64,000 nt of DNA from Arthrobacter sp. AL12 (GTDB lineage: Bacteria > Actinomycetota > Actinomycetes > Actinomycetales > Micrococcaceae), in NCBI RefSeq assembly GCF_029960645.1, contig NZ_JASBQY010000005.1, positions 62,001 through 126,000 on the forward strand, read 5' to 3'. Of this stretch, positions 54,386 through 63,146 are shown piece after piece (position 1 is the stretch's first letter; every line of letters starts with the position of its first letter). Below the pieces are notes generated by a model. That model did no database searches. It saw only the letters and a program-made list of their open reading frames with translations, and had not been told where the DNA came from. The position numbers and the translations under genes were made by a program.

Positions 54386-55255
54386 CTAGGCTCCTGACTG
54401 GTCTGCTGCTGTGGCGGCGGGGCCGGTAGCCGTGCCGGCTTCAGCGCCGGCGGCCCCGCCGGATCCGGGCGTGGTTCCGGAGGCGTTCCCGGGCGCGGGC
54501 GGAGCGGCCAGTGCCACCGTCCGCTTCTCGATCCGCTTCTCGACGCCGGGCGCGAGCACCACGCGCTGGACGAAGATGCCGGGAATGTGGACGTGTTCGG
54601 GGTCCAGCTCTCCCGGCTCCACGAGTTCCTCGACCTCGGCGATGGTGATCTTCCCGGCCATGGCGCAAAGCGGGTTGAAGTTCATCGCGGTGGCGTGGAA
54701 GACGAGGTTGCCGTGGCGGTCGCCCTTCCAGGCGTGCACGAGCCCGAAGTCGGGGGTCAGCGACTCCTCGAGGACGTAGCCGGCGCCGTTGAAGCTGCGC
54801 ACCTCCTTGGCCGCGGAGGCGATCGCAACGTTGCCGCCGGCGTCGTACTTCTGCGGCAGGCCGCCGTCGGACACCTGGGTGCCGACGCCGGCCGGCGTGT
54901 AGAACGCCGGGATGCCGGCGCCGCCGGCGCGCAGCTTCTCCGCCAGCGTGCCCTGCGGGGTGAGGACCACCTCGAGCTCACCGGCGAGGTACTGCCGGGC
55001 GAACTCCTTGTTCTCCCCCACGTACGAGCTGATGGTGCGGCGGATCCGGCCGTCCTTCAGCAGGATCCCGAGTCCCCAGTCGTCGACCCCGCAGTTGTTG
55101 CTCACGGTCTCCAGGTTCGTGGCGCCGCTTTGGTGCAGGGCCTCGATCAGGGCCACCGGGATGCCGCAGAGCCCGAACCCGCCGACGGCGAGCGAGGCGC
55201 CGTCGTGGATGTCCGCCACGGCCTCGGCGGCGCTGGCAACAACTTTGTTGATCAT
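54386..55255 (-). CDS. scoA: 3-oxoacid CoA-transferase subunit A
   Basis: 289 residues. Subunit A of the CoA-transferase: GASLAVGGFGLCGIPVALIE near the N terminus, GELEVVLTPQGTLAEKLRAG, and GAGIPAFYTPAGVGTQV. The family domain ends near residue 245. The rest is an Ala/Gly/Pro-rich tail ending TAADQSGA, longer than usual. ATG 55255 follows GAGGAAGGATCACCG. It pairs with scoB. Confidence 0.93.
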   Translation of the reverse strand: MINKVVASAAEAVADIHDGASLAVGGFGLCGIPVALIEALHQSGATNLETVSNNCGVDDWGLGILLKDGRIRRTISSYVGENKEFARQYLAGELEVVLTPQGTLAEKLRAGGAGIPAFYTPAGVGTQVSDGGLPQKYDAGGNVAIASAAKEVRSFNGAGYVLEESLTPDFGLVHAWKGDRHGNLVFHATAMNFNPLCAMAGKITIAEVEELVEPGELDPEHVHIPGIFVQRVVLAPGVEKRIEKRTVALAAPPAPGNASGTTPGSGGAAGAEAGTATGPAATAADQSGA

Positions 55256-55293
55256 CGGTGATCCTTCCTCGACGGTTGCGGCCAGCGGGCCGG

Positions 55294-56457
55294 CTAGAGG
55301 CCCAGTTCGCGGGCGATCAGCATCAGCTGGACCTCCGTGGTGCCCTCGCCGACTTCAAGGATCTTGGAGTCGCGGTAGTGGCGTGCCACGGTGAATTCGT
55401 TGATGAAGCCATAGCCGCCGAACACCTGGGTGGCGTCCCGCGCGTTGTCCATGGCTGCCTCGCCTGCGACCATCTTAGCGATGGCCGCCTGCGTCTTGAA
55501 CGGCTTGCCGGCGAGCATCCGCGCGGCGGCGTCGTAGTAGGCCAGGCGGGCGGTGTGGGCGCGGGCTTCCATCCGGGCGATCTTGAAGGCGATGGCCTGA
55601 TACTTGCCGATGTTCTGCCCGAACGCGCTGCGTTCCCTGGCGTATTTCACCGACTGGTCCACGCAGCCCTGGGCTGCGCCGACGGCCAGTGCGGCGATCG
55701 CAATGCGGCCCTCGTCGAGGATGGAGAGGAAGTTGGCGTAGCCGCGGCCTTCGGCGCCGAGCAGATTCTCCTCGGGGACGTGGACGTTGTTGAGCGTCAG
55801 CGGGTGCGTGTCCGAGGCGTTCCAGCCGACCTTGTTGTAGGCCTTCTCGGCCTTGAAGCCGGGGGTGTCGGTGGGCACCAGGATGGTGGAGATTTCCTTC
55901 TTGATGCTGCCGTCCGGGCGCTCCTGCTGGCCGGTCACCGCGGTGACGGTGACGAGCCGGGTGATGTCGGTGCCGGAGTTGGTGATGAATTCCTTGTTGC
56001 CGTTGATGACCCACTCCCCGCCGCCGCGCTTGGCGGTGGTCTTGGTGCCGCCGGCGTCCGAGCCGGCTTCCGGCTCGGTCAGGCCGAAGCCGGCGAGCGC
56101 CTTGCCGGAGGCGAGCAGCGGCAGCCACTCCTCCTTCTGGGCGGCGTTGCCGAAGCGGTGGATCGGCATGGCGCCGAGGGAGACGCCGGCCTCCAGGGTG
56201 ATGGCGACGGACTGGTCCACCCGGCCGAGCTGTTCCAGGGCGAGGGCGAGGGCGAAGTAGTCGCCGCCCATGCCGCCGAACTCTTCCGGGAACGGCAGGC
56301 CGAACAGGCCCATGTCCGCCATCTGGGAGACGATTTCGTACGGGAAGCTGTGCTCCTCGTCGTGCTTGGCGGAGACCGGGGCCACCACTTGATCGGCGAA
56401 TTCGCGGACGGTGTTGCTGAGGTCCTGGTAATCCTCGCTGAGTTCAAAATCCGGCAT
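55294..56457 (-). CDS. Acyl-CoA dehydrogenase, probable isovaleryl-CoA dehydrogenase
   Basis: 387 residues of the FAD-dependent acyl-CoA dehydrogenase family. N-terminal VAPVSAKHDEEHSFP, FAD-loop GFGLTEPEAGSDAGGTKTTA, GFKAEKAYNKVGWNASDTHP, and the C-terminal catalytic-region DNARDATQVFGGYGFINEF plus ILEVGEGTTEVQLMLIAREL. The cluster context implies isovaleryl-CoA or other branched-chain acyl-CoA as substrate (compare fadE19). ATG 56457 has GGAGTCACT just upstream. Function by context. Confidence 0.88.
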   Translation of the reverse strand: MPDFELSEDYQDLSNTVREFADQVVAPVSAKHDEEHSFPYEIVSQMADMGLFGLPFPEEFGGMGGDYFALALALEQLGRVDQSVAITLEAGVSLGAMPIHRFGNAAQKEEWLPLLASGKALAGFGLTEPEAGSDAGGTKTTAKRGGGEWVINGNKEFITNSGTDITRLVTVTAVTGQQERPDGSIKKEISTILVPTDTPGFKAEKAYNKVGWNASDTHPLTLNNVHVPEENLLGAEGRGYANFLSILDEGRIAIAALAVGAAQGCVDQSVKYARERSAFGQNIGKYQAIAFKIARMEARAHTARLAYYDAAARMLAGKPFKTQAAIAKMVAGEAAMDNARDATQVFGGYGFINEFTVARHYRDSKILEVGEGTTEVQLMLIARELGL

Positions 56458-56470
56458 AGTGACTCCTTCG

Positions 56471-56530
56471 TCTGTGGTGCTGTCGGTGGTGCTGTTTGTT
56501 CTGCTGTGTGTGGTGCTGTCTGAGGACTGT
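56471..56530. repeat. 12-bp tandem repeat between mccA and ivd
   Basis: About five imperfect 12-bp units (consensus TCTGTGGTGCTG) lie directly 5' of the acyl-CoA dehydrogenase ribosome site. The remainder of the 103-bp gap shows nothing further. Confidence 0.6.
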
Positions 56531-56560
56531 GGCGCCGGCCCTGGGCCGACGCCGAGGTGG

Positions 56561-58789
56561 CTACTCCGCCGCGCCCATCGCGATGACGGCTTCCTCGAAG
56601 GTGTCCTCGGCCTTGGAAGGCTCCGTCGGGTGGACAGGGTGGATGGTGGCCAGGACCTGGTCTGCCTTCACGAGGTCTCCGGAGGCGATGCTGATGTGCA
56701 CGGTCCCGTCCAGGGGCGCCACGAGCTGGTGTTCCATCTTCATGGCCTCCACGGACAGCAGCACCTGGCCGGCCTCCACGGTGTCGCCGTTGCGGACGGA
56801 AACGGAGACCACGGTGCCGGGCATGGGCGAGCGCACCGCCGGGTCCGCGGCGCCCTCCTCGCGTTCGATGGCGGCGAGCACGCGGGCCAGCCGGGTCTCG
56901 CGGGTGAGTACTTCGAGCTTGCAGGACCAGCCCCCGTTGCCCACGTAGACGAACTGCGGCCTGCCGTCCGGGGGGAAGCCCTGCCAGGCGGGAGCCTGCG
57001 CAAACCGGAGTTCCTCGCCGTCGAGTTCCAGGGAGACGTCGTCACTGGACAGCCCCAGGACCTTCAACCGGTGCACCGGGCCGTTGTCGACCCGGACGGT
57101 GGCGTGACCGAGGTCAAGGTTGCTCAGCCAGGTGACCGCCACGGTGGCCAGCCCCCCGCCGGGCACACCGAAGCTCATGGTCCAGGCTGCCGGTGCGCCC
57201 AGGCGCCAGCCGGTGGTGGTGTCCCAGGGGGATCCGACCTTCGCCGTTCCTTCGGCCAGGACCCAGAACGGCAGGGCCGCGGCGATGAGCTCGGCGTCGC
57301 CGATACGGCGGAAGGCGAAGTCCGGCATCTTGCGCTCGATCAGGCCGGTGTCGAGCCGGCCGGCGCGGACGTCTGCGTCGTTGATCAGCAGGCGCAGATA
57401 CTCGGCGTTGGTGTCGATCCCCAGCACCGTGTAGCGGGCGAGGGCCGTGTCGAGCTTGTCCAGGGCGGCCGTGCGGTCCTGGCCCCAGGCAATGACCTTG
57501 GCGACCATGGGATCGTAATCGCTGGAAATTTCCAGGCCCGGCAGGAGCGAGGAATCGATCCTGATGTTCGGATCGGCCGATGCCGGGGTGAGGGCATCAA
57601 GGTCCTCCATCCCGGTGAAGATCCCACCCCGTTCATCCAGGAGCTGCACTTCTCCACCCGAGGGCATGAAGTTCTTTTCCGGAACCTCGGCGTAGACGCG
57701 CGCCTCCACCGAGTGTCCGCGGAGCACGACGTCGTCCTGGCGGACGGTGAGCCCCTCGCCGGCGGCAATGCGTACCTGCCATTCGACCAGGTCGACGCCG
57801 GTGACCATCTCGGTGACCGGGTGCTCGACCTGCAGGCGGGTGTTCATCTCCATGAAGAAGAACTCATCCGGGGCGTTGTCGGAGACCAGGAATTCCACGG
57901 TGCCGGCACCGCTGTAGTTCACGCTGCGGGCGGCGTTGCAGGCGGCCTCGCCCAGACGCGCCCGGATCGCCGCGCCGTCGGGCAGGGATTCCAGCAGCGG
58001 GGACGGGGCTTCCTCGATAACCTTCTGGTGCCGGCGCTGCAGCGAGCATTCGCGTTCGCCGAGGTGGATGACGTTGCCGTGGTTGTCCGCGAGGACCTGG
58101 ACCTCAATGTGCCGCGGGGTCAGGACGAGGCGCTCGAGGAAGAGGGTGTCGTCGCCGAAGGCGCTGGCAGCGACGCGGCGGGCGGTCACCAGGGTGTCGG
58201 CCAGGTCTTCGGGGCGTTCGACGATGTGCATGCCTTTGCCGCCGCCGCCGGCGGAGGGCTTGATCAGCAGCGGGAACCCGACACCGGCCGAGGCCTCGAT
58301 GAGCTGGGCGTCCGTCATCCCCGGTTCGGCGATGCCCGGGACCACCGGCACGCCGTAGCCGGTGACGTGGTTCTTGGAGCGGATCTTGTCCCCCATGATG
58401 TTGAGGGATTCGACGCCGGGCCCGATGAACGTGATCTGTGCCTTTTCCAGGGCGCGGGCGAAGTCGACGTTTTCGCTGAGGAACCCGTAGCCCGGGTGCA
58501 CGGCCTCGGCGCCGGTGTCCCGGCAGGCCTGGATGATGGCCTCGATCTTGAGGTAGCTCTCGGCAGCGGCCGCCGGGCCGATCCGGACGGCGGTGTCGGC
58601 CTCCCGCACGTGCCGGGCTCCGTCGTCGGCGTCGGAATAGACGGCAACCGAGCGGATGCCCAGCGCGCGCAGGGTGCGGATGACGCGGCAGGCGATCTCG
58701 CCGCGGTTGGCGACCAGCACGGTGCCAAAGAGCGGTGTGGCCGCCCGGGACGCCACGGGCGCCGGCAGGGGTGTGGAAGAAACGATCAT
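56561..58789 (-). CDS. Biotin-dependent acyl-CoA carboxylase alpha subunit (methylcrotonyl-CoA carboxylase-like)
   Basis: 742 residues. A biotin carboxylase domain (residues 20-470): GTVLVANRGEIACRVIRTL, the Gly-rich ATP loop KPSAGGGGKGMHIV, FMEMNTRLQVEHPVTEMVTG and GHSVEARVYAE. A BT-type linker follows, and a C-terminal biotinyl domain has LLSVEAMKMEHQLVAPLDG (biotin lysine about 40 residues from the end). Next to mccB it probably forms 3-methylcrotonyl-CoA carboxylase of leucine breakdown, like AccA1 of M. tuberculosis. ATG 58789 lies 7 bp after the mccB stop. Confidence 0.92.
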   Translation of the reverse strand: MIVSSTPLPAPVASRAATPLFGTVLVANRGEIACRVIRTLRALGIRSVAVYSDADDGARHVREADTAVRIGPAAAAESYLKIEAIIQACRDTGAEAVHPGYGFLSENVDFARALEKAQITFIGPGVESLNIMGDKIRSKNHVTGYGVPVVPGIAEPGMTDAQLIEASAGVGFPLLIKPSAGGGGKGMHIVERPEDLADTLVTARRVAASAFGDDTLFLERLVLTPRHIEVQVLADNHGNVIHLGERECSLQRRHQKVIEEAPSPLLESLPDGAAIRARLGEAACNAARSVNYSGAGTVEFLVSDNAPDEFFFMEMNTRLQVEHPVTEMVTGVDLVEWQVRIAAGEGLTVRQDDVVLRGHSVEARVYAEVPEKNFMPSGGEVQLLDERGGIFTGMEDLDALTPASADPNIRIDSSLLPGLEISSDYDPMVAKVIAWGQDRTAALDKLDTALARYTVLGIDTNAEYLRLLINDADVRAGRLDTGLIERKMPDFAFRRIGDAELIAAALPFWVLAEGTAKVGSPWDTTTGWRLGAPAAWTMSFGVPGGGLATVAVTWLSNLDLGHATVRVDNGPVHRLKVLGLSSDDVSLELDGEELRFAQAPAWQGFPPDGRPQFVYVGNGGWSCKLEVLTRETRLARVLAAIEREEGAADPAVRSPMPGTVVSVSVRNGDTVEAGQVLLSVEAMKMEHQLVAPLDGTVHISIASGDLVKADQVLATIHPVHPTEPSKAEDTFEEAVIAMGAAE

Positions 58790-58796
58790 AGCTGGC

Positions 58797-60404
58797 TCAC
58801 ATCCGGAAAAGGCCGAAGGAGGTCTCCGGCAGCGGGGTGCGGGAGACGACGTCGAGCGCCAGTCCCAGGACGGTGCGGGTGTCCGCGGGGTCGATCACGC
58901 CGTCGTCCCAGAGGCGGGCGGTGGAATAGTAGGGGCTGCCCTGGTCCTCGTACTGTTGCTTGATCGGGGCCTTGAATGCTTCCTCGTCCGCGGCGGACCA
59001 TTCCTCGCCGCGGGCCTCGTACTGGTCCCGCTTCACCGTGGCGAGCACGCCGGACGCCTGGTTGCCGCCCATCACCGAGATCCGGGACGCCGGCCACATC
59101 CACAGGAACCGCGGCGAGTAGGCCCGCCCGCACATGGAGTAGTTGCCGGCGCCGAAGGACCCGCCGATCACCACGGTCAGTTTGGGCACCCGGGCGGTGG
59201 CGACGGCGGTGACCATCTTGGCGCCGTTTTTGGCGATGCCGCCCTGCTCGTAGTCCTTGCCGACCATAAAGCCGGAGAGGTTCTGCAGGAAGAGCAGCGG
59301 GATTCCGCGCTGGTCGCAGAGCTCGATGAAGTGGGCGCCCTTGAGCGAGGATTCGCTGAAGAGCACCCCGTTGTTCGCGACGATGCCCACGGGGTGGCCG
59401 TGCAGCTTCACGAAGCCGGTGACGAGGGTGGTGCCGTAGTTCTTCTTGAATTCGTGGAAGCGGCTGCCGTCCACGAGCCGGGCGATGACCTCGCGGACGT
59501 CGTACTGGGCGTTGACGTCGGTGGGGACGGCGCCGTACAGCTCCTCCGGATCCACCAGGGGTTCGACGACGGTGTCGATCTCCCAGGCGGGGGCGGCCGG
59601 CCGCGGCAGGGTGGAGACAATGTCGCGGACGATCTGGAGGGCATGCTCATCGTTCTCGGCCAGGTGGTCGGTAACACCGGAGATCTTCGCGTGCACATCG
59701 CCGCCGCCGAGTTCCTCGGCCGTGACGATCTCGCCGATCGCGGCCTTCACGAGCGGCGGACCGCCCAGGAAGATGGTGCCCTGGTTGCGGACGATCACGG
59801 TCTCATCGCTCATCGCGGGGACGTAGGCGCCGCCCGCGGTGCAGGAGCCCATCACCGAGGCGATCTGCGGGATCCGGGCCGCGGACATCTTGGCCTGGTT
59901 GAAGAAGATCCGGCCGAAGTGCTCCTTGTCCGGGAAGACCTCGTCCTGTTTGGGCAGGAACGCCCCGCCCGAGTCCACGAGGTAGATGCACGGCAGCCGG
60001 TTCTCCAGCGCGATTTCCTGCGCCCGGAGGTGCTTCTTCACCGTCAGCGGGTAATAGGTGCCGCCCTTGACCGTGGCGTCGTTGGAAATGACCAGGACCT
60101 GGCGGCCGTGGACCAGCCCGATCCCGGCAATGACACCGGCGCCGGGCGAATCGTCGTTGTACATGCCGTTGGCGGCAAGCGGGGCGATTTCGAGGAACGG
60201 GCTGCCGTCATCCAGCAGCTGGTCGATGCGTTCGCGGGGCAGGAGCTTGCCGCGGGCCACATGGCGTTCCCGGGACTTCTCCGGCCCGCCCAGCGCAGCC
60301 GTGGCGAGGCGTTCCTTCAGCTCGCGGGCCAGCCCAAGCTGGGCCTCGCGGTTCGCGGCGAAGGCGGCGCTCGTGGCGTCCACCCGGCTGGCGATTGTCT
60401 CCAT
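58797..60404 (-). CDS. Acyl-CoA carboxylase beta subunit (methylcrotonyl-CoA carboxylase-like)
   Basis: 535 residues, a carboxyltransferase of the crotonase superfamily. [80 protein letters not shown] and [20 protein letters not shown] place it with MccB rather than PccB or AccD5. With mccA it carboxylates 3-methylcrotonyl-CoA. ATG 60404 has GGAACGGAAG upstream. It is the first gene of the minus-strand operon, divergent from the TetR gene. Confidence 0.92.
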   Translation of the reverse strand: METIASRVDATSAAFAANREAQLGLARELKERLATAALGGPEKSRERHVARGKLLPRERIDQLLDDGSPFLEIAPLAANGMYNDDSPGAGVIAGIGLVHGRQVLVISNDATVKGGTYYPLTVKKHLRAQEIALENRLPCIYLVDSGGAFLPKQDEVFPDKEHFGRIFFNQAKMSAARIPQIASVMGSCTAGGAYVPAMSDETVIVRNQGTIFLGGPPLVKAAIGEIVTAEELGGGDVHAKISGVTDHLAENDEHALQIVRDIVSTLPRPAAPAWEIDTVVEPLVDPEELYGAVPTDVNAQYDVREVIARLVDGSRFHEFKKNYGTTLVTGFVKLHGHPVGIVANNGVLFSESSLKGAHFIELCDQRGIPLLFLQNLSGFMVGKDYEQGGIAKNGAKMVTAVATARVPKLTVVIGGSFGAGNYSMCGRAYSPRFLWMWPASRISVMGGNQASGVLATVKRDQYEARGEEWSAADEEAFKAPIKQQYEDQGSPYYSTARLWDDGVIDPADTRTVLGLALDVVSRTPLPETSFGLFRM

Positions 60405-60484
60405 TGACTGCTTCCGTTCCTGGCCTTCATGCTGGGGGCCTGCACTGCGCCCGATCCAGCCATTTCGGTTAGTACCGCATAACT

Positions 60485-60509
60485 GAGATTTAGGTTAGTC
60501 TCTATTAAC
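60485..60509. promoter_or_regulatory. Operator-like dyads between mccB and the TetR gene
   Basis: Two overlapping imperfect inverted repeats lie in a low-GC patch: GAGATT (60485-60490) / AGTCTC (60497-60502) and GTTAG (60494-60498) / TTAAC (60505-60509). They are about 85 bp from mccB and 50 bp from the regulator, fitting one TetR-family operator controlling both. The binding site is inferred. Confidence 0.4.
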
Positions 60510-60553
60510 TGTGATGTCCACCACGGCGCCACGGAAACGGCTGGATCTTTGAA

Positions 60554-61228
60554 ATGAGGGATGTGCCGGTGAGCGAACCCCGCGAGACGGACACTGCGCC
60601 GCCAACGACGCTGCCGGCAACGACGCTGCGCAGCCAGGCCAAGGAGAACCGCCGTAAGGCGCTGCTGTCCTCGGCTGCCGCACTCTTCGCCGTCGACGGG
60701 TTCAACCGCGTCTCCCTCGAGGACCTCGGCGCGGCTGCCGGTGTCAGCGGGCCGGCGGTCTACCGGCATTTCGCCGGCAAGCAGGCCGTCCTGGGGGCGC
60801 TGCTGCTGAGCGTCAGCCAGGAACTGCTCGACGGCGGCCGGAGCGTGATCGCCGGTTCCGATGGCGCAGCTGTTGCGCTGGACCGGCTGGTGGAGTTCCA
60901 TGTGGACTTCGCGCTCAGCAACCCCGACGTCATCCGCGTGCAGGACCAGGACTTCAGCAACCTCGCCGACGAGGACCAGGCCGAGGTCCGCACGCTGCAG
61001 AGAAGCTACGTGGAGCTCTGGGTCGAGGTCCTGGCCGGACTGCATCCCGGAACCGAGGATGCCGAACTCCGGATGCGCGCCCACGCCACCTTCGGCCTAA
61101 TCAACTCCACCCCGCATTCGGTGCGCAGCCACGGGCGGCGGATTGCGGTCAAGCGGGCCCGGCCGCTGCTGCAGAGCATGGCGCTGGCGGCCCTGATGGC
61201 TCCGGCCGTCCCCGAACCGCGCGGCTAG
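60554..61228 (+). CDS. TetR-family regulator of the leucine cluster
   Basis: 224 residues. The N-terminal HTH is at about 38-85 (RRKALLSSAAALFAVDGFNR, VSLEDLGAAAGVSGPAVYRH, FAGKQAVLGALLL); the C-terminal ligand domain includes LVEFHVDFALSNPDVIRVQD. Its divergent position beside mccB, and the analogous TetR gene at the M. tuberculosis locus, suggest repression of the leucine operon relieved by an acyl-CoA. ATG 60554 lacks a ribosome site; GTG 60569 with AGGGA upstream may be the real start. Confidence 0.88.
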   Translation: MRDVPVSEPRETDTAPPTTLPATTLRSQAKENRRKALLSSAAALFAVDGFNRVSLEDLGAAAGVSGPAVYRHFAGKQAVLGALLLSVSQELLDGGRSVIAGSDGAAVALDRLVEFHVDFALSNPDVIRVQDQDFSNLADEDQAEVRTLQRSYVELWVEVLAGLHPGTEDAELRMRAHATFGLINSTPHSVRSHGRRIAVKRARPLLQSMALAALMAPAVPEPRG

Positions 61229-61302
61229 CTTCCCGCACCGGCTTCGCCCGGCTCCGCGCGGGCACCGGCCCGGCCCACGGCATCCGCTGCGGCGGCACTC
61301 CG

Positions 61303-61370
61303 GGGGCACTTTGGTGCGAGCACACCGTCAGCCAAGCCGCCGACGTCGAATATCGCTCCCAAAGTGCCCC
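61303..61370. repeat. Palindromic element, copy A
   Basis: Perfect 12-bp arms GGGGCACTTTGG (61303-61314) and CCAAAGTGCCCC (61359-61370) enclose 44 bp. The loop is nearly identical to that of copy B, sharing GACGTCGAATATCGCTC. It lies between the convergent TetR and bkdC genes. Confidence 0.8.
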
Positions 61371-61392
61371 GCCACGGCAGCACCTTGCGCAA

Positions 61393-61434
61393 AACAACTC
61401 TGCACAAACAACTCTGCACAAACAACTCTGCACA
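61393..61434. repeat. 14-bp tandem repeat between palindromic elements A and B
   Basis: Three perfect copies of AACAACTCTGCACA lie between the two palindromic elements and make part of a 463-bp gene-free stretch (61229-61691). The unit is lower in GC than the surroundings. Confidence 0.9.
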
Positions 61435-61517
61435 AGGCCGAGGCCGGCAGCCCCGGGCATACCCCACCCCACAGCTCAGGCCCGGCCAAACCCAAGGCGT
61501 CCACTGCGGGCAGCACT

Positions 61518-61591
61518 CCGGGGGCACTTTGGTGCGGGCACACCGGCAGCCACGCCCCCGACGTCGAATATCGCTCCCAAAGTGCCCCCGG
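61518..61591. repeat. Palindromic element, copy B
   Basis: Perfect 15-bp arms CCGGGGGCACTTTGG (61518-61532) and CCAAAGTGCCCCCGG (61577-61591). The whole 74 bp repeats copy A in direct orientation, about 215 bp away, and shares its arm sequence exactly with copy C at 41025. Confidence 0.85.
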
Positions 61592-61632
61592 ACGGCAAAA
61601 CTCCCGCGCAGGCCTGCCCGCCACAAGACAAA

Positions 61633-61672
61633 GCTGCCGGCTGCTCCCCCCATAGAGGGTGCAGCCGGCAGC
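61633..61672 (-). terminator. Hairpin downstream of bkdC
   Basis: Perfect 12-bp arms GCTGCCGGCTGC (61633-61644) and GCAGCCGGCAGC (61661-61672) with a 16-nt loop lie 20 bp past the bkdC stop. No long T-run follows. Probable transcription end for the bkd operon. Confidence 0.65.
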
Positions 61673-61691
61673 CGTGGGTGAGCCGGGGTTG

Positions 61692-63146
61692 CTAGACCAT
61701 GGCCAGGGCCATGCCCGGATCGGACAGCATGGCGCCGAGATCTTGCAGGAAGCGTGAGCCCTGCTCGCCGTCGACCAGACGGTGGTCGAAGGACAGGCTG
61801 AGCGTCATGACCTGGCGCAGTGCAACTGCGTCCTGGTACTCCCAAGGCATCTTCCGCACGGCGCCGAGAGCCAGGATGGCGGCCTCTCCCGGGTTCAGGA
61901 TGGGCGTGCCGGCATCGATGCCGAAGACACCGATGTTCGTGATGGAGATGGTGCCCCCGGACAGATCGGCCGGAGCGGTCTTGCCGGCACGGGCCGTGTC
62001 CGTCAGTTCGGTCAGCGCCGTGGAGAGCTCCAGCAGGGACTTCCGGTCCGCGTCCTTGATGTTCGGCACGGTCAGGCCGCGCGGGGTGGCGGCCGCGATA
62101 CCCAGGTTCACGTAGTTGTACTGAACTATGTGCTGCGACGCTTCATCCCAGCGGGTGTTGAGCGTCGGGTGGTTCTTCAGCGCGATCAGCACGGCCTTGG
62201 ACACCAGGGTCAGCGGCGTGAGCTTGTAGCCGGCAAACGCGCGGCTGGCCTTGAGCTTCGCCAGCAGCTCCATGGTCGGGGTCACGTCAATGGTCAGGAA
62301 CTCCGTGACATGCGGCGCTGTGAACGCGCTGGAGACCATGGCGGCGGCGGTGAACTTGCGAACGCCCTTGATCGGCGACCGGGTTTCCCGCTCGCCCTGC
62401 GCCGCGGCGGGAGCCTGTACCGGCAGGCCGGCCAGGTCCCGGGGTGCGACCGGCAGGTCTCCCCCGCCGACGAAGTCGCGGACATCATCGCGGGTGATCA
62501 GCCCGAACTCCCCGGTGCCGGTGACCTGGGCGAGGTCGACGCCGAGATCCTTGGCCAGCTTGCGCACGGGAGGAGTTGACCGCGGACGTTCCTCGGATTC
62601 GGGCCCGGGCAGGGTCTCAGCACGCCCGGCCTCCCGAACCGCAGGGACGGACACTGGCGCGGCCGGCGGAACCACGGGGGCTGCTTCGACGCGCTCAGCC
62701 ACGGGCGCCAGCGCGGGTGCGGCCGCGGTTACGGTTGCCGGCACGGGTGCGGTTGCGGCTGCGAAGCTGCGGGCGCGGCGGGCGGGACGGCCGGAATTCT
62801 CCAGGACGGCGCCGTAGCCGACGAGGTTCGGTTCGCGTTTGGCGGGCGCATCTGCGCTCCCACCTCCGGAGCCGCCGTCGGGACCGCCGTCGTCGCCCTC
62901 AACCTCGAAGGAGACGATCGGCTTGCCGACCTCCACCACGGTGCCGGGCTGTTCGTGCAGGGCCGCGACCACACCGGCGAACGGTGAGGGGAGTTCTACA
63001 ACGGCCTTGGCAGTTTCGACTTCGGCGATGATCTGGTTGAGCGTGACGGTATCCCCCACCGCGACCTTCCAGGCGACGATTTCCGATTCAGTAAGACCTT
63101 CACCGAGGTCCGGCAGCCTGAATTCCTTGATCATGGTGGCGCTCAT
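61692..63146 (-). CDS. bkdC: Branched-chain 2-oxoacid dehydrogenase E2 (dihydrolipoamide acyltransferase)
   Basis: 484 residues. An N-terminal lipoyl domain with the lipoylated lysine in AEVETAKAVVELP (around 46-58), an Ala/Pro linker, an E3-binding domain (PVRKLAKDLGVDLAQVTGTG), and a catalytic domain ending in LSFDHRLVDGEQGSRFLQDL (HxxxDG). It transfers acyl groups from the oxoacid decarboxylase to CoA. Context beside leucine catabolism favours the branched-chain complex over pyruvate dehydrogenase. ATG 63146 overlaps the E1-beta stop by 4 nt. Confidence 0.92.
   Translation of the reverse strand: MSATMIKEFRLPDLGEGLTESEIVAWKVAVGDTVTLNQIIAEVETAKAVVELPSPFAGVVAALHEQPGTVVEVGKPIVSFEVEGDDGGPDGGSGGGSADAPAKREPNLVGYGAVLENSGRPARRARSFAAATAPVPATVTAAAPALAPVAERVEAAPVVPPAAPVSVPAVREAGRAETLPGPESEERPRSTPPVRKLAKDLGVDLAQVTGTGEFGLITRDDVRDFVGGGDLPVAPRDLAGLPVQAPAAAQGERETRSPIKGVRKFTAAAMVSSAFTAPHVTEFLTIDVTPTMELLAKLKASRAFAGYKLTPLTLVSKAVLIALKNHPTLNTRWDEASQHIVQYNYVNLGIAAATPRGLTVPNIKDADRKSLLELSTALTELTDTARAGKTAPADLSGGTISITNIGVFGIDAGTPILNPGEAAILALGAVRKMPWEYQDAVALRQVMTLSLSFDHRLVDGEQGSRFLQDLGAMLSDPGMALAMV

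Noticed and set aside
61303-61591. Repeated units considered as a CRISPR array
   Set aside because: Only two long units, palindromic arms with conserved loops, no regular spacers and no cas genes.
61225-61845. Minus-strand frame across the palindromic elements with repeated Cys/Leu/Val stretches
   Set aside because: The repeats in the protein come from the 14-bp DNA array; it overlaps the bkdC terminator and gene end, and has no start signals.
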